Shown here in pieces: positions 16,888 to 24,895 of a DNA stretch of 64,000 nt. Every line of letters begins with the position of its first letter. Within the stretch, counting starts at the first letter, position 1. Where the stretch lies: assembly GCA_035373905.1 (NCBI GenBank), contig DAOSOK010000010.1, positions 50,848 through 114,847 on the forward strand, written 5' to 3'. The position numbers and the translations under genes were made by a program. The DNA is from Candidatus Ozemobacteraceae bacterium. GTDB taxonomy: Bacteria; Muiribacteriota; Ozemobacteria; Ozemobacterales; Ozemobacteraceae. Below the pieces are notes generated by a model, which worked only from the letters and a program-made list of their open reading frames with translations, had not been told where the DNA came from and ran no database searches.

Positions 16888-18399
16888 GTGAGTCTCGGAA
16901 GAGCGTTCGGTTCCCTTGCCGCGCTGACCCTGCTGTCCCGTCTGAGCGGCTTCGTCCGGGTCGCCGTTTTCGCCGCCATCTACGGCGGCGGTCGCGAGGC
17001 CGATCTGTTTCTGGCCGCGATGATTCTGCCGGAGCTGCTCTACAAGTTCATGGCGGACGGCCTGGTGTCCGCCGCGGCGATCCCCCTCTTCGTGCGTCGC
17101 CGCGACGATGCCGGCGCGGTCCGCAGATCCTTCTGGAGCCTGTTCTGGTTCGTGTCCGCCTGCGCCCTCGCGCTTTCCGGCGCGCTGGCGCTGGCCGCGC
17201 GGCCCATCTGCGGCGTCCTCGTCCCCGGGTTCCTCCATGAGACGTTCGAACGCATGGTCGCCCTCTGGCGCATCCTGACGCCCTACACTCTCCTGTCGGT
17301 CCAGGCGGCCCTGCTGACGTCGTATCTGAACGCCATCGGCCAGTTCGCCCGGCCGGCCGTCGGACCGCTCCTGGTGAATCTCGCGATCATCGTCGGCATG
17401 CTCGCCGTGCGGGGCGGCCCCGTCGAGTCGATCGGAGTCGCCGTTCTGGCGGGGGCTTTCCTCCAGTTCGCCTGGCTCTTCCTTCTCGCGTTGCGCAGCG
17501 GAGCCTCCGGCACCGGTGCGGAATCGTCCCCGACAAATATAGATAAAAATATTATATATGACTTCATCTTCGGAACCGGCCCCGTCGCCGCCTGGGTGCT
17601 TCTGACGGCGATCGTGCCACTGTTCGAACGATCCCTGCTCTCCGCGGGAGCGGAAGGCGCGGTTGCGGCGCTGAACTACACCGACAAGCTCATCAACCTC
17701 CCGCTCGGAATCGTCTCGATAAGCCTCGCATCGGCGGTTTTCCCGTCGCTCAGCGCGGCCCCGGAAAACGAGCGCTTCCGACTCGCCGGGAACGCCCTCT
17801 GGCTTCTCGGCGGCCTCCTCGTGCCCGTGATCCTCGTCATGACCGGCGGCGCGGAGGCCGTCACGACGGTGGTTTACAAGAGGGGCCGATTCGACGCCGC
17901 CGCCGCGGCGTTCACGGCAAACCTGCTTCAGGCTTACGGATGGGCCCTGTTCCCCGTATCCGTGACGATGCTCCTGAATCGTCTGTGTTTCGCGGCCGCC
18001 CGGTTCCGACTGCCGTTCATCGTCGGGCTCGCATGCACCGCGATGCAGGTCTGCCTCGATTACCTGCTCGTCGCCCACATCGGGCCCGTCGGCGTCGGGT
18101 GGGGAGCTGCGGGGGCGGCCGTCCTGCAGGTCGGGCTGCTGCTGACGGCCATGGCTCTGACGACCGAGGCGCGACGGGATGCCGCGAGGTTGCTGATTCC
18201 GATCGCCTGCTGGAGCGCCATCGGTCTCGTCGGAGCCGCTCCGGCCGCGCATCTCTGCGCGAAAATCTGCGGCGCCCTTCCGGAGGGAGGGACGTGGGGG
18301 TTCCTTCGGCTTGTGACGCTCTGGGGCGCGTTTCAGGCCTTCGCCGCCGTGACGGTCCTGCTTGCGCGAGGGAGAGGAGGTGCGGCCGTCAGGGCGTGA
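16888..18399 (+). CDS. murJ: Lipid II flippase MurJ
   Basis: Flips lipid II, the peptidoglycan precursor, across the inner membrane. The 503-residue, very hydrophobic protein has the MurJ/MOP signature LLSRLSGFVRVAVFAAIYGGG, DLFLAAMILPELLYKFMADG and the YTDKLINLPLGIVSISLASAV region typical of the family, with about 14 membrane segments expected. The start is GTG (16888) after GGAGAAGG. An A/T-rich codon cluster at 17534-17563 interrupts otherwise GC-rich coding. The 3' end overlaps a convergent gene by 11 bp. Confidence 0.93.
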   Translation: MSLGRAFGSLAALTLLSRLSGFVRVAVFAAIYGGGREADLFLAAMILPELLYKFMADGLVSAAAIPLFVRRRDDAGAVRRSFWSLFWFVSACALALSGALALAARPICGVLVPGFLHETFERMVALWRILTPYTLLSVQAALLTSYLNAIGQFARPAVGPLLVNLAIIVGMLAVRGGPVESIGVAVLAGAFLQFAWLFLLALRSGASGTGAESSPTNIDKNIIYDFIFGTGPVAAWVLLTAIVPLFERSLLSAGAEGAVAALNYTDKLINLPLGIVSISLASAVFPSLSAAPENERFRLAGNALWLLGGLLVPVILVMTGGAEAVTTVVYKRGRFDAAAAAFTANLLQAYGWALFPVSVTMLLNRLCFAAARFRLPFIVGLACTAMQVCLDYLLVAHIGPVGVGWGAAGAAVLQVGLLLTAMALTTEARRDAARLLIPIACWSAIGLVGAAPAAHLCAKICGALPEGGTWGFLRLVTLWGAFQAFAAVTVLLARGRGGAAVRA

Positions 18400-19210
18400 C
18401 GGGGGCTGACGCCGCTTCCGATCGGGCCTGCCTGAACTGTTCGGCATCAACCGACGGCAGGAAAATCGCCGCCGCGAAGCCGTCGGTGCCTTCGAAGGTG
18501 AATGTCGTGTTCCGGCTGTCCCGCCGGCTTTGCCAGTGCGCGGGATCCGGCAGGATCGCGTCGAAATCGGACGGGGCGACGATGCTGATCTTCACGTTCC
18601 GGAAATCGACCGGGAAGATGCCCCACTTTGAGATCAGCGGACCGACCATGAACCGCTTGCCGAACTTCTCGTTGTCGAAAAGGGAGCGGAGGTCGTCGAG
18701 GGCGAACCCGCGTTTTTTGGGGGCCGCGTCCTGGAGCGCCGACTGCTGTTCCCGCTGTTCCCGGTTTGCCGCTTCGAGACTGTACTGGATGCCGTGCCGG
18801 GCTTTGAGCAGGAGAGAGATTTCCTGGCCCGGGGCGAGAGAAAACGGCAGACGCGGATTCGCACGGTCATACCGGACGGGTCGGCCGTTCACTTCGAGCT
18901 GGGCGGCCGCATCGCCTGTCAGGTAAAGGATGCGGATCTTGAGAGAACTCTCGACCTGTTTGTCGCTGACGTTTTTGAGGGTTATTCGGACGGTGCTCTC
19001 GGCCGTTTCATCGAGGAGGCGGCTTTTCGCTTCGCATTCGACCACCTGGAACGCGTCCGAATGACCCCGTTCGAGAACGAACTCGGGAAGCCTCGGAAGC
19101 AGGTTGCGGCTCGCGGCCGTCAGCGGAAGCACCCCGGCGACGACCAGAAAAAGCGCGAGAAGGCTCGCGAGATAAGGCGTCCTGGGGAATGATATGCCGT
19201 ACGGTATCAC
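18389..19210 (-). CDS. Secreted or membrane-anchored protein of unknown function
   Basis: 273 residues that I do not recognise. The N terminus holds a hydrophobic segment (about 12-32) that is a signal peptide or anchor. After it come beta-rich stretches (ESTVRITLKNVSDKQ, then LKIRILYLTGD) typical of an immunoglobulin-like or adhesion domain, a charged linker (ANREQREQQ), and a C-terminal region with KWGIFPVDFRNVKISIVAP. The start is GTG at 19210 with a good promoter (19270-19298) but only a weak ribosome site. It converges on murJ and is divergent from the PHP gene. Confidence 0.7.
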   Translation of the reverse strand: MIPYGISFPRTPYLASLLALFLVVAGVLPLTAASRNLLPRLPEFVLERGHSDAFQVVECEAKSRLLDETAESTVRITLKNVSDKQVESSLKIRILYLTGDAAAQLEVNGRPVRYDRANPRLPFSLAPGQEISLLLKARHGIQYSLEAANREQREQQSALQDAAPKKRGFALDDLRSLFDNEKFGKRFMVGPLISKWGIFPVDFRNVKISIVAPSDFDAILPDPAHWQSRRDSRNTTFTFEGTDGFAAAIFLPSVDAEQFRQARSEAASAPVTP

Positions 19211-19269
19211 GATTGTCGAGGCTCCAGGCGTTCGTTAGATGTCTGTCCCGGCGATTCCGGAATATTCGT

Positions 19270-19298
19270 AGTATAGCCAAACGGTGGAAAACTGTCAA
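19270..19298 (-). promoter_or_regulatory. Sigma-70 promoter of the secreted unknown
   Basis: Minus strand TTGACA (19298-19293), 17 nt, TATACT (19275-19270), about 60 nt upstream of the GTG start. Confidence 0.75.
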
Positions 19299-19418
19299 AA
19301 ATCGGCTCGCGCGAGGGCTGGAAAATTCCACCGGGGTCTGGACGTACGGCGTCGCTGCATGTAACATCGTCGAACCGCCGCCGTCCTCCGGCGACCGTTC
19401 GAAAGGGGAATCGCATCC

Positions 19419-20330
19419 ATGCCTACATCCGCTTCCGCGCAGGAAGTCCTCAAGCCGGCCGTCGCGGCCGGCGTTTTCGCCGATCTGCACGTACACAGCA
19501 CCGCTTCGGACGGCGTGTTTTCCCCGACGGAGATCGTGCGACAGGCAGCCGAGATCGGCCTGGGTGCGATCGCCCTCACCGACCACGACACGCTCGCGGG
19601 AGTTCCCGAGGCCCGCTTCGCAGCGGTCGATGCAGGAATCGAGCTGGTTGCCGGCATCGAACTCTCGTGCGGCTGGCCGGGAAAAGACGTTTCCCTGCAC
19701 GTGGTCGGCCTGTTCCTCGACGAGACGTCAGAATCGCTGGTCCGTCTCCTGGACGACCAGAAAACACATCGGTTTCACCGGGCCATGGAAATCATCGACC
19801 GGCTACAGCGGCTTGGATTTCCGATGGAGCCCCTCCGTGAGCGGTTCGCGGCCTCGACCGAGAAGGTCCTCGGCAGGCCCCATGTCGCGCGATATCTCGT
19901 CGAGATCGGGGCGATCCCCGATTTCCAACAGGCGTTCGAGCAGTATCTCCGGCGCGGCCGGCCGGCATACGTCCAGAAAAAGCACGTTCTTCCGGAAGAA
20001 GGGATCGAGGCGATTCACAGTGCCGGCGGAATCGCGTTCATCGCCCATCCCGGCCTGATCTCCGACTGGCCCGCCGTCTGGGAACTGATAAAGGATCATC
20101 GCTGGGATGGCGTGGAGGCCCATTATTCCGAACACACGCCTGAGCAGTTCGACTTTTTCCGGCGCCTGGCGGCGGAATACGGATGGCTGATGAGCGGCGG
20201 CAGCGATTACCACGGCGACTACGGGAAGCACGCCAGCCGTTTCGGCCTCTTCGGCCTCGACCGGTCCGGTTTCGCACGGCTTTCGGCCGGAGCCGCCGAA
20301 CGGCGGCTGAAAGAAGAGAAGGCGGCATGA
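19419..20330 (+). CDS. PHP-domain phosphoesterase (RNase AM/YciV-like)
   Basis: 303 residues of the PHP metal-dependent phosphoesterase fold. Motifs: DLHVHSTASDG (residues 25-35), ALTDHDTLAGV, ELVAGIELSC, IAHPGL and GGSDYHG near the C terminus, all standard metal ligands. The closest known group contains YciV/RNase AM and TrpH, which remove 5'-terminal nucleotides. Its stop overlaps the next start as ATGA, so it is coupled to the glycosyltransferase. Substrate is unproven here. Confidence 0.88.
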   Translation: MPTSASAQEVLKPAVAAGVFADLHVHSTASDGVFSPTEIVRQAAEIGLGAIALTDHDTLAGVPEARFAAVDAGIELVAGIELSCGWPGKDVSLHVVGLFLDETSESLVRLLDDQKTHRFHRAMEIIDRLQRLGFPMEPLRERFAASTEKVLGRPHVARYLVEIGAIPDFQQAFEQYLRRGRPAYVQKKHVLPEEGIEAIHSAGGIAFIAHPGLISDWPAVWELIKDHRWDGVEAHYSEHTPEQFDFFRRLAAEYGWLMSGGSDYHGDYGKHASRFGLFGLDRSGFARLSAGAAERRLKEEKAA

Positions 20331-21562
20331 AACGGATTTTTTCGACACACCCCCGGAAGCAAGAGGGCAAGAACACGCCCCAAGAGAGCCCGGCCGTCAC
20401 CGCCCGGCCTCTCCGCAAAGGCCGCCCGGTTTCGGACCCGCGTTCGGAGCCGGCGGGAAAGCGCGAGCGGATCTGCTTCGAATGCGACGTTTCCTCTCTC
20501 ACCGCGTCGGGCCGATACGGGCGGGAACTCCTGCTGGCATCGCGGGGAATCGAGCTTCCTCTCTCTCTTCAGATCCGCAAATCCTACGATCACGACGACG
20601 CCTTCGTCCTGCCGAACTTTCTCGAAACCCTCGCGCAGCGTCCCCCCATCGGAAGCACCAGGATGGTCTGCCTGCCCGCCTTTGCCCTTCCCGAACGCGT
20701 CGAAAACGGGCGCTACTGGGCGCTTACCGCATTCAATCCCGAGCGACTGAGCGACGCCGAGCGGCGGGCCCTCCGCCGGCCGGAACGCCTGTTCGTGCCG
20801 ACGGAGGCCCATGCGGCCCGGCTTGTGAAAGAAAAAATATCTAAAAGTATAATAACCGTCCTCGAGCCCGCGGTGAATCCGGGGATATTCACACCGAACG
20901 CGGTCTGGCCGGCCGAACGGCTGGACAAGGGAAAGGCGTTTACGTTCATCGCGGTGATTTCCCCCCTGCGCCGGCACGGCATCGATCTCCTTCTCCGCGC
21001 CTGGGTCGAGGAGTTCCGGGCCGGCGAACCGGTCCGGCTGGTGCTGAAACTTTCCCATCTTCCGCGGCTCAAAAAACGCCTTCCGTACGAAATTTCCGAC
21101 CTGGCGATGCGCCTAGGGGCGTTGAACCGCCTGTTCGCGCCAGTTTCCGTGCTCGAAGGCTTCTGGGCGGAAGACGACCTTGCCGGCCTGGTCGCCGGAT
21201 CGAATGTTCTCGTCTGTCCCGACCGCCTGCCGTTCACGGGCTTCAGGATCCGAGAGGCGGTCGCCTGCGGCGTTCCGGTTATCGCTCCGGAATCTGTGCG
21301 CTCCGTCGTGCCGCTCGATGAGAAAACGGGATATCTCGTCGAAACGCACGAGGTCGAACAGCCGGCCGAATCGCTGTTTCCAGGGTCTCCCGCCTGCCGC
21401 GTCGCCGAACCGGACGTCGCCGCTCTCCGACGCCGCATGCGCGAAGCCTTCGGTTCAGCCGCGGAAGCTCGGCGGCGCGGGGAAGAAGCCGCGCGGCGTT
21501 CGGCGAAACAGACCGACTGGGAAAACCGCGCGAGACTCCTTCTGCGTCAGGCGGAACGCTGA
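20327..21562 (+). CDS. Glycosyltransferase, GT4-like
   Basis: 411 residues from the ATG that overlaps the upstream stop (ATGA). It begins with a long basic, proline-rich stretch of about 45 residues. The C-terminal half looks like a GT-B glycosyltransferase: FIAVISPLRRHGIDLLLRAW, then VRLVLKLSHL, ADLAGLVAGSNVLVCP-like text and the nucleotide-sugar-binding EAVACGVPVIAPESV. N-terminal acceptor features are weak. It probably transfers a sugar in envelope or polysaccharide synthesis; the acceptor is unknown. It overlaps the convergent kinase gene by 16 bp. Confidence 0.75.
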   Translation: MKRIFSTHPRKQEGKNTPQESPAVTARPLRKGRPVSDPRSEPAGKRERICFECDVSSLTASGRYGRELLLASRGIELPLSLQIRKSYDHDDAFVLPNFLETLAQRPPIGSTRMVCLPAFALPERVENGRYWALTAFNPERLSDAERRALRRPERLFVPTEAHAARLVKEKISKSIITVLEPAVNPGIFTPNAVWPAERLDKGKAFTFIAVISPLRRHGIDLLLRAWVEEFRAGEPVRLVLKLSHLPRLKKRLPYEISDLAMRLGALNRLFAPVSVLEGFWAEDDLAGLVAGSNVLVCPDRLPFTGFRIREAVACGVPVIAPESVRSVVPLDEKTGYLVETHEVEQPAESLFPGSPACRVAEPDVAALRRRMREAFGSAAEARRRGEEAARRSAKQTDWENRARLLLRQAER

Positions 21563-23031
21563 TACAGCGGCAGGGTGATGACGAACGTCGTTCCCTTGCC
21601 AACCGTGCTCTGAACGGTCAGGGTGCCCTTGAACAGCTGAATGATGCGGTAAGAGACCGCGAGACCGAGGCCGGTTCCCTTCCAGTCGCGCTTCGTCGTG
21701 AAGAACGGGTCGAAGACCCTGCCCAGTTGCGCCGCGGGAATGCCGCATCCGGTGTCGTTGACCTGGATGCGCGCCGAAGCGCCCTGTCGCTCCAGCGCGA
21801 TACCGATCCGGCCCGGGCCGGTGATCGCCTGGACGGCGTTCAGCAGCAGGTTGACCAGAACCTGCTGGAACTGGTGGGGGTCGCCGAAGATGTACATCTT
21901 TTCCTGCGGGGGGTCCCAGGCGAAATCGATCCGCCGCTCCGTGTCCTGGTACCGGACGAGCTTGACGGTCTCGTCGATCGTATCCTGCAGCTGAAACACT
22001 TCCGGAGTGACGTCCCGGCCGTGGGCGAAAATGTGGAGATCCTTGACGATCTTCGCGATACGACCGATGCTCGACAGAATGAGGTCGCACAGCTCTTCGT
22101 GCCTGCGGCCGCCCTGGTCGGTCTTGCGCAGTAATTGAATAGCGTTTGATATACCTGTCAGGGGGTTGTTCACCTCGTGGGCGATGCCGGCGGTCAGAAT
22201 GCCGAGCGAGTTGATCTTTTCGGCCTGAATCAGCGCTTCCTCCATCGAACGGCGCTGCGTCACGTCACGGATGACCACCTGAAGCATCGCGACCGCGCCT
22301 GCGGCGTTCTTGATCGGCGAACAGCGCATCTCGAGATGCAGCGTGCCCTGATTGGACGACGCCAACTGGACGGTTCGGTCTACCGACGAAGCGGTCGTTG
22401 CCGCCTGCTCGGCGATCGCGGCGACCTCGCGGAACAGGTCGGAAACCGGGTAGAGGGCCGTCAATTCGCGTCCGGTAAACGCTTCCGTCGTTTTGCCCCT
22501 GAGGAGTTCCACGAAGCGGGAGTTGTGAAATAGCAGTTCCAGTCGGTTCGACAGGAGCAGAAGGGCGTCGGGAGACTGCTCAACGAGGCTCCGATAGCGT
22601 GCTTCCGAGAGTTCGAGGTCGTTCTTGAGTTTGCGCATGCGCAGGTGGGCCTTGATGCGCGCCAGAAGTTCGCCGATCACGAACGGCTTGGTGATGTAAT
22701 CGTCGCCGCCGGCCTCGAAGCCCGTGATCTTCTCGGTGAGCGAGTCCTTGGCCGTAAGCAGGAGAATGGGCAGCGAGCGGGTCGCCGGCTCGGCGCGCAG
22801 CTTGCGGCACAGTTCGATGCCGTTCATCTGCGGCATCATCAGGTCGAGCAACATCAGGTCGGGCTGGAAGCTCGAAACGGCTTCGAGGCCTTCGAGCCCG
22901 TCGAACGCCTGGTGCACTTGGTAGCCTTCATCGGTCAGCGTCTGCACCAGCAGATCGTTCGCATCCCGGTCGTCTTCGACGACGAGAATGCGCGAGGGGG
23001 GGCGCTCCTGGCTGGCGGCTTGAATCTTCAT
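21547..23031 (-). CDS. Cytoplasmic hybrid histidine kinase (REC-PAS-HisKA-HATPase)
   Basis: 494 residues with no membrane segment. Domains in order: receiver (about 14-130) with phosphoacceptor Asp 63 in LLDLMMPQMNG and the Lys of TKPF; PAS (about 145-260); dimerisation/phosphoacceptor domain with IAHEVNNPLTG (His 285); ATPase with NLLLNAVQAI, DTGCGIP and GTGLGLAVS. The receiver comes first, so this kinase is likely controlled by another kinase or phosphorelay. I use the internal ATG at 23031, where receiver homology begins; an upstream in-frame ATG (23115) would overlap the previous gene. No partner response regulator is nearby. Confidence 0.9.
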   Translation of the reverse strand: MKIQAASQERPPSRILVVEDDRDANDLLVQTLTDEGYQVHQAFDGLEGLEAVSSFQPDLMLLDLMMPQMNGIELCRKLRAEPATRSLPILLLTAKDSLTEKITGFEAGGDDYITKPFVIGELLARIKAHLRMRKLKNDLELSEARYRSLVEQSPDALLLLSNRLELLFHNSRFVELLRGKTTEAFTGRELTALYPVSDLFREVAAIAEQAATTASSVDRTVQLASSNQGTLHLEMRCSPIKNAAGAVAMLQVVIRDVTQRRSMEEALIQAEKINSLGILTAGIAHEVNNPLTGISNAIQLLRKTDQGGRRHEELCDLILSSIGRIAKIVKDLHIFAHGRDVTPEVFQLQDTIDETVKLVRYQDTERRIDFAWDPPQEKMYIFGDPHQFQQVLVNLLLNAVQAITGPGRIGIALERQGASARIQVNDTGCGIPAAQLGRVFDPFFTTKRDWKGTGLGLAVSYRIIQLFKGTLTVQSTVGKGTTFVITLPLYQRSA

Positions 23032-23053
23032 CGCTGCGAAGGCGGCCGGCGGA

Positions 23054-24331
23054 TCAGCGCGAGAACACTCCCAGGATCTCGAGGTGGAACGTGCCCGGGA
23101 AGAGGTCGAACGCATACACCTGCTCGAGTTGGTAACCCATCTGCATGATCGCCTGCGCGTCGCGCTTGAACGTCATTGGGTTGCAGGACAGATACGTCAT
23201 CGTGCGCGGCTTGACGCCCATGAGACCGCGCATCACCCGCTGGGAAAGGCCCGTGCGGGGCGGATTCAGATGGATGGCGGCGAGGCTCCCCTTCGTGAGG
23301 GGGGAGCCAAATATAGATTCTACTTTTTTACAATAGAAGCGCGACCGCGAGGGGTTGCGGACTTTCTGGTTCTTCAAGGCGTCCTGATACGAATCTTCGT
23401 TGCACTCGACGCCGATCACCTCGTCGAACCGGCTTTCGAGAAGCACGGTCTGAATGCCGACGCCGCAGTACAGGTCCAGGAACTTGCCGCGCTGTTGGGT
23501 GGCTTCGTAGATTGAGATCAGCGTGTAAAAGATCGCCTCCGCGCCTTCGAGATTGTTCTGGAAGAAGGATCGCGGGGACACGGTCCAGTTGCGCTTCATG
23601 AAGGTGAACGGCTGCTGCTCGCGCATGAGAGTGAGATAGACCGCGTCGGGGGCGGCGACTTCGAGTCGGCCCAGTTTCTGGTGCGTGTCGTGATAGCCGC
23701 GCCAGGCGTTCAGCGTCGCCTCGTCAGGCGCGGCCCTGAGCGTGACCATCATCTGCTGCTGCGGCCCGAGCGTTCGAACCATAATTTCTACGATATTTGC
23801 GGCCATGCCCCGGTTCTCGGGCTGGTTCAAAAACGCGCAGAGGGCTTCGTAGGCTTCCATGTTCTCGGCGCACTGGACCTGGCAACCCCGGATGGCGACG
23901 ACGTCGTGGGTGTGATACGCGTAGTTCCCGAGCGTGACCGTGCCGTCTTCGGCGACGGCGACCTTGAGCTCCATCTTGTTCCGGTAGCGGGTCGCCGGAA
24001 GCGGCTCGATCGGGTAGACGGTTCCCGGGTTCAGCGGCTTGACGAGCCAGCGGAGCATGGCTTCCTTCTCGCGGCGCTGATGTTCCGGTTTCAGGTGCAG
24101 CCAATGGCATCCCCCGCAGGCCGGAAAATTCGGGCAGGGAGACTCGCGCCGGGCATCGGACGGCGTGAGGATCTTCGAGACGCGGCCCCGCAGGTAATCC
24201 GATTTCGTCTCGGTGACCTCGATCTCGGCGGTGTCGCCGGGCGCCGCGTAGGGAACGAACAGAACCTTGCCGTCCAGGCGGGTGAGGGCGTCGATGCCGT
24301 AGGTCATTTTTTCGATAGCCAGCGTATGCAT
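23054..24331 (-). CDS. RlmD/TrmA-family RNA (uracil-5-)-methyltransferase, atypical
   Basis: 425 residues: TRAM domain, a Cys-rich iron-sulfur region (CPNFPACGGCHW), and a SAM-dependent methyltransferase with LDLYCGVGIQTVLLES and VIGVECNEDS. The catalytic Cys is in YLSCNPMTFKRD and the general-base Glu in FHLEILGVFSR. The usual DPPR motif reads LNPPRTG, with Asn for Asp. It methylates U in 23S rRNA or tRNA by analogy; which site is unclear. It is upstream of the hybrid kinase on the same strand (22 nt), so they may be one transcript. Confidence 0.85.
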   Translation of the reverse strand: MHTLAIEKMTYGIDALTRLDGKVLFVPYAAPGDTAEIEVTETKSDYLRGRVSKILTPSDARRESPCPNFPACGGCHWLHLKPEHQRREKEAMLRWLVKPLNPGTVYPIEPLPATRYRNKMELKVAVAEDGTVTLGNYAYHTHDVVAIRGCQVQCAENMEAYEALCAFLNQPENRGMAANIVEIMVRTLGPQQQMMVTLRAAPDEATLNAWRGYHDTHQKLGRLEVAAPDAVYLTLMREQQPFTFMKRNWTVSPRSFFQNNLEGAEAIFYTLISIYEATQQRGKFLDLYCGVGIQTVLLESRFDEVIGVECNEDSYQDALKNQKVRNPSRSRFYCKKVESIFGSPLTKGSLAAIHLNPPRTGLSQRVMRGLMGVKPRTMTYLSCNPMTFKRDAQAIMQMGYQLEQVYAFDLFPGTFHLEILGVFSR

Positions 24332-24531
24332 GTCGATGCGTCGTCCTTACGTTTCAGTTGCTGCCGCCGGCTGTAAAAGAGCCGGGCATGTCCGCTTGCC
24401 GCGGGTCGCGCCGGGCGGCCGGGAAACGGGGATACCCGGCAGAAGGCACAAGGTCGGTAACGCCGCGCGCGTGACGGCATTATTGCCGTCTCCGGTGCCG
24501 TTTGTCAATAACTGCATTTTTCCCGGAGTTG

Positions 24532-24540
24532 TGGTATACT
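24532..24540 (+). promoter_or_regulatory. Extended -10 of rpsO-pnp
   Basis: TGGTATACT in the context TTGTGGTATACT, nearly the same as the obg promoter. It lies 76 nt upstream of the rpsO start; no -35 hexamer at proper spacing. Confidence 0.6.
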
Positions 24541-24616
24541 CGTCTGACCGTCTTCCTAGGGTCGTACCCTGGCGTCGATACTTGGGTTGACGAGATGATA
24601 AAGGAGCGACACAGCA

Positions 24617-24886
24617 ATGTCCATCACCAAAGAATCCAAAACCCAGGTCATTCACGACTACCAGAAGACCGAAAAGGACACGGGCTCGCCCGAGGTCCAG
24701 GTGGCCATCCTGACCACCCGCATCAACAACCTCGCCGCCCACTTCGAGAAGAACCCGAAGGATCATCATTCCCGCCGCGGTCTGCTCAAGATGATCGGCT
24801 CCCGCAAGCGCCATCTCAGCTACCTGCGCGAGAAGGATTACGAGCGCTACCAGACCCTGATCAAGCGCCTCGGCATCCGCCGCTAA
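24617..24886 (+). CDS. rpsO: 30S ribosomal protein S15
   Basis: 89 residues, the usual length. The diagnostic segments TGSPEVQVAILTTRINNLAAHF and HHSRRGLLKMIGSRKRHLSYL bind 16S rRNA helix junctions. It has an AAAGGAG ribosome site and is followed by pnp after 9 nt, the conserved rpsO-pnp order. Confidence 0.98.
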   Translation: MSITKESKTQVIHDYQKTEKDTGSPEVQVAILTTRINNLAAHFEKNPKDHHSRRGLLKMIGSRKRHLSYLREKDYERYQTLIKRLGIRR

Positions 24887-24895
24887 GGAGCATTC

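Noticed and set aside
16888..18399. Reading the A/T-rich cluster at 17534-17563 as a promoter
   Set aside because: It is inside murJ coding, in frame, and no downstream gene on that strand needs it.
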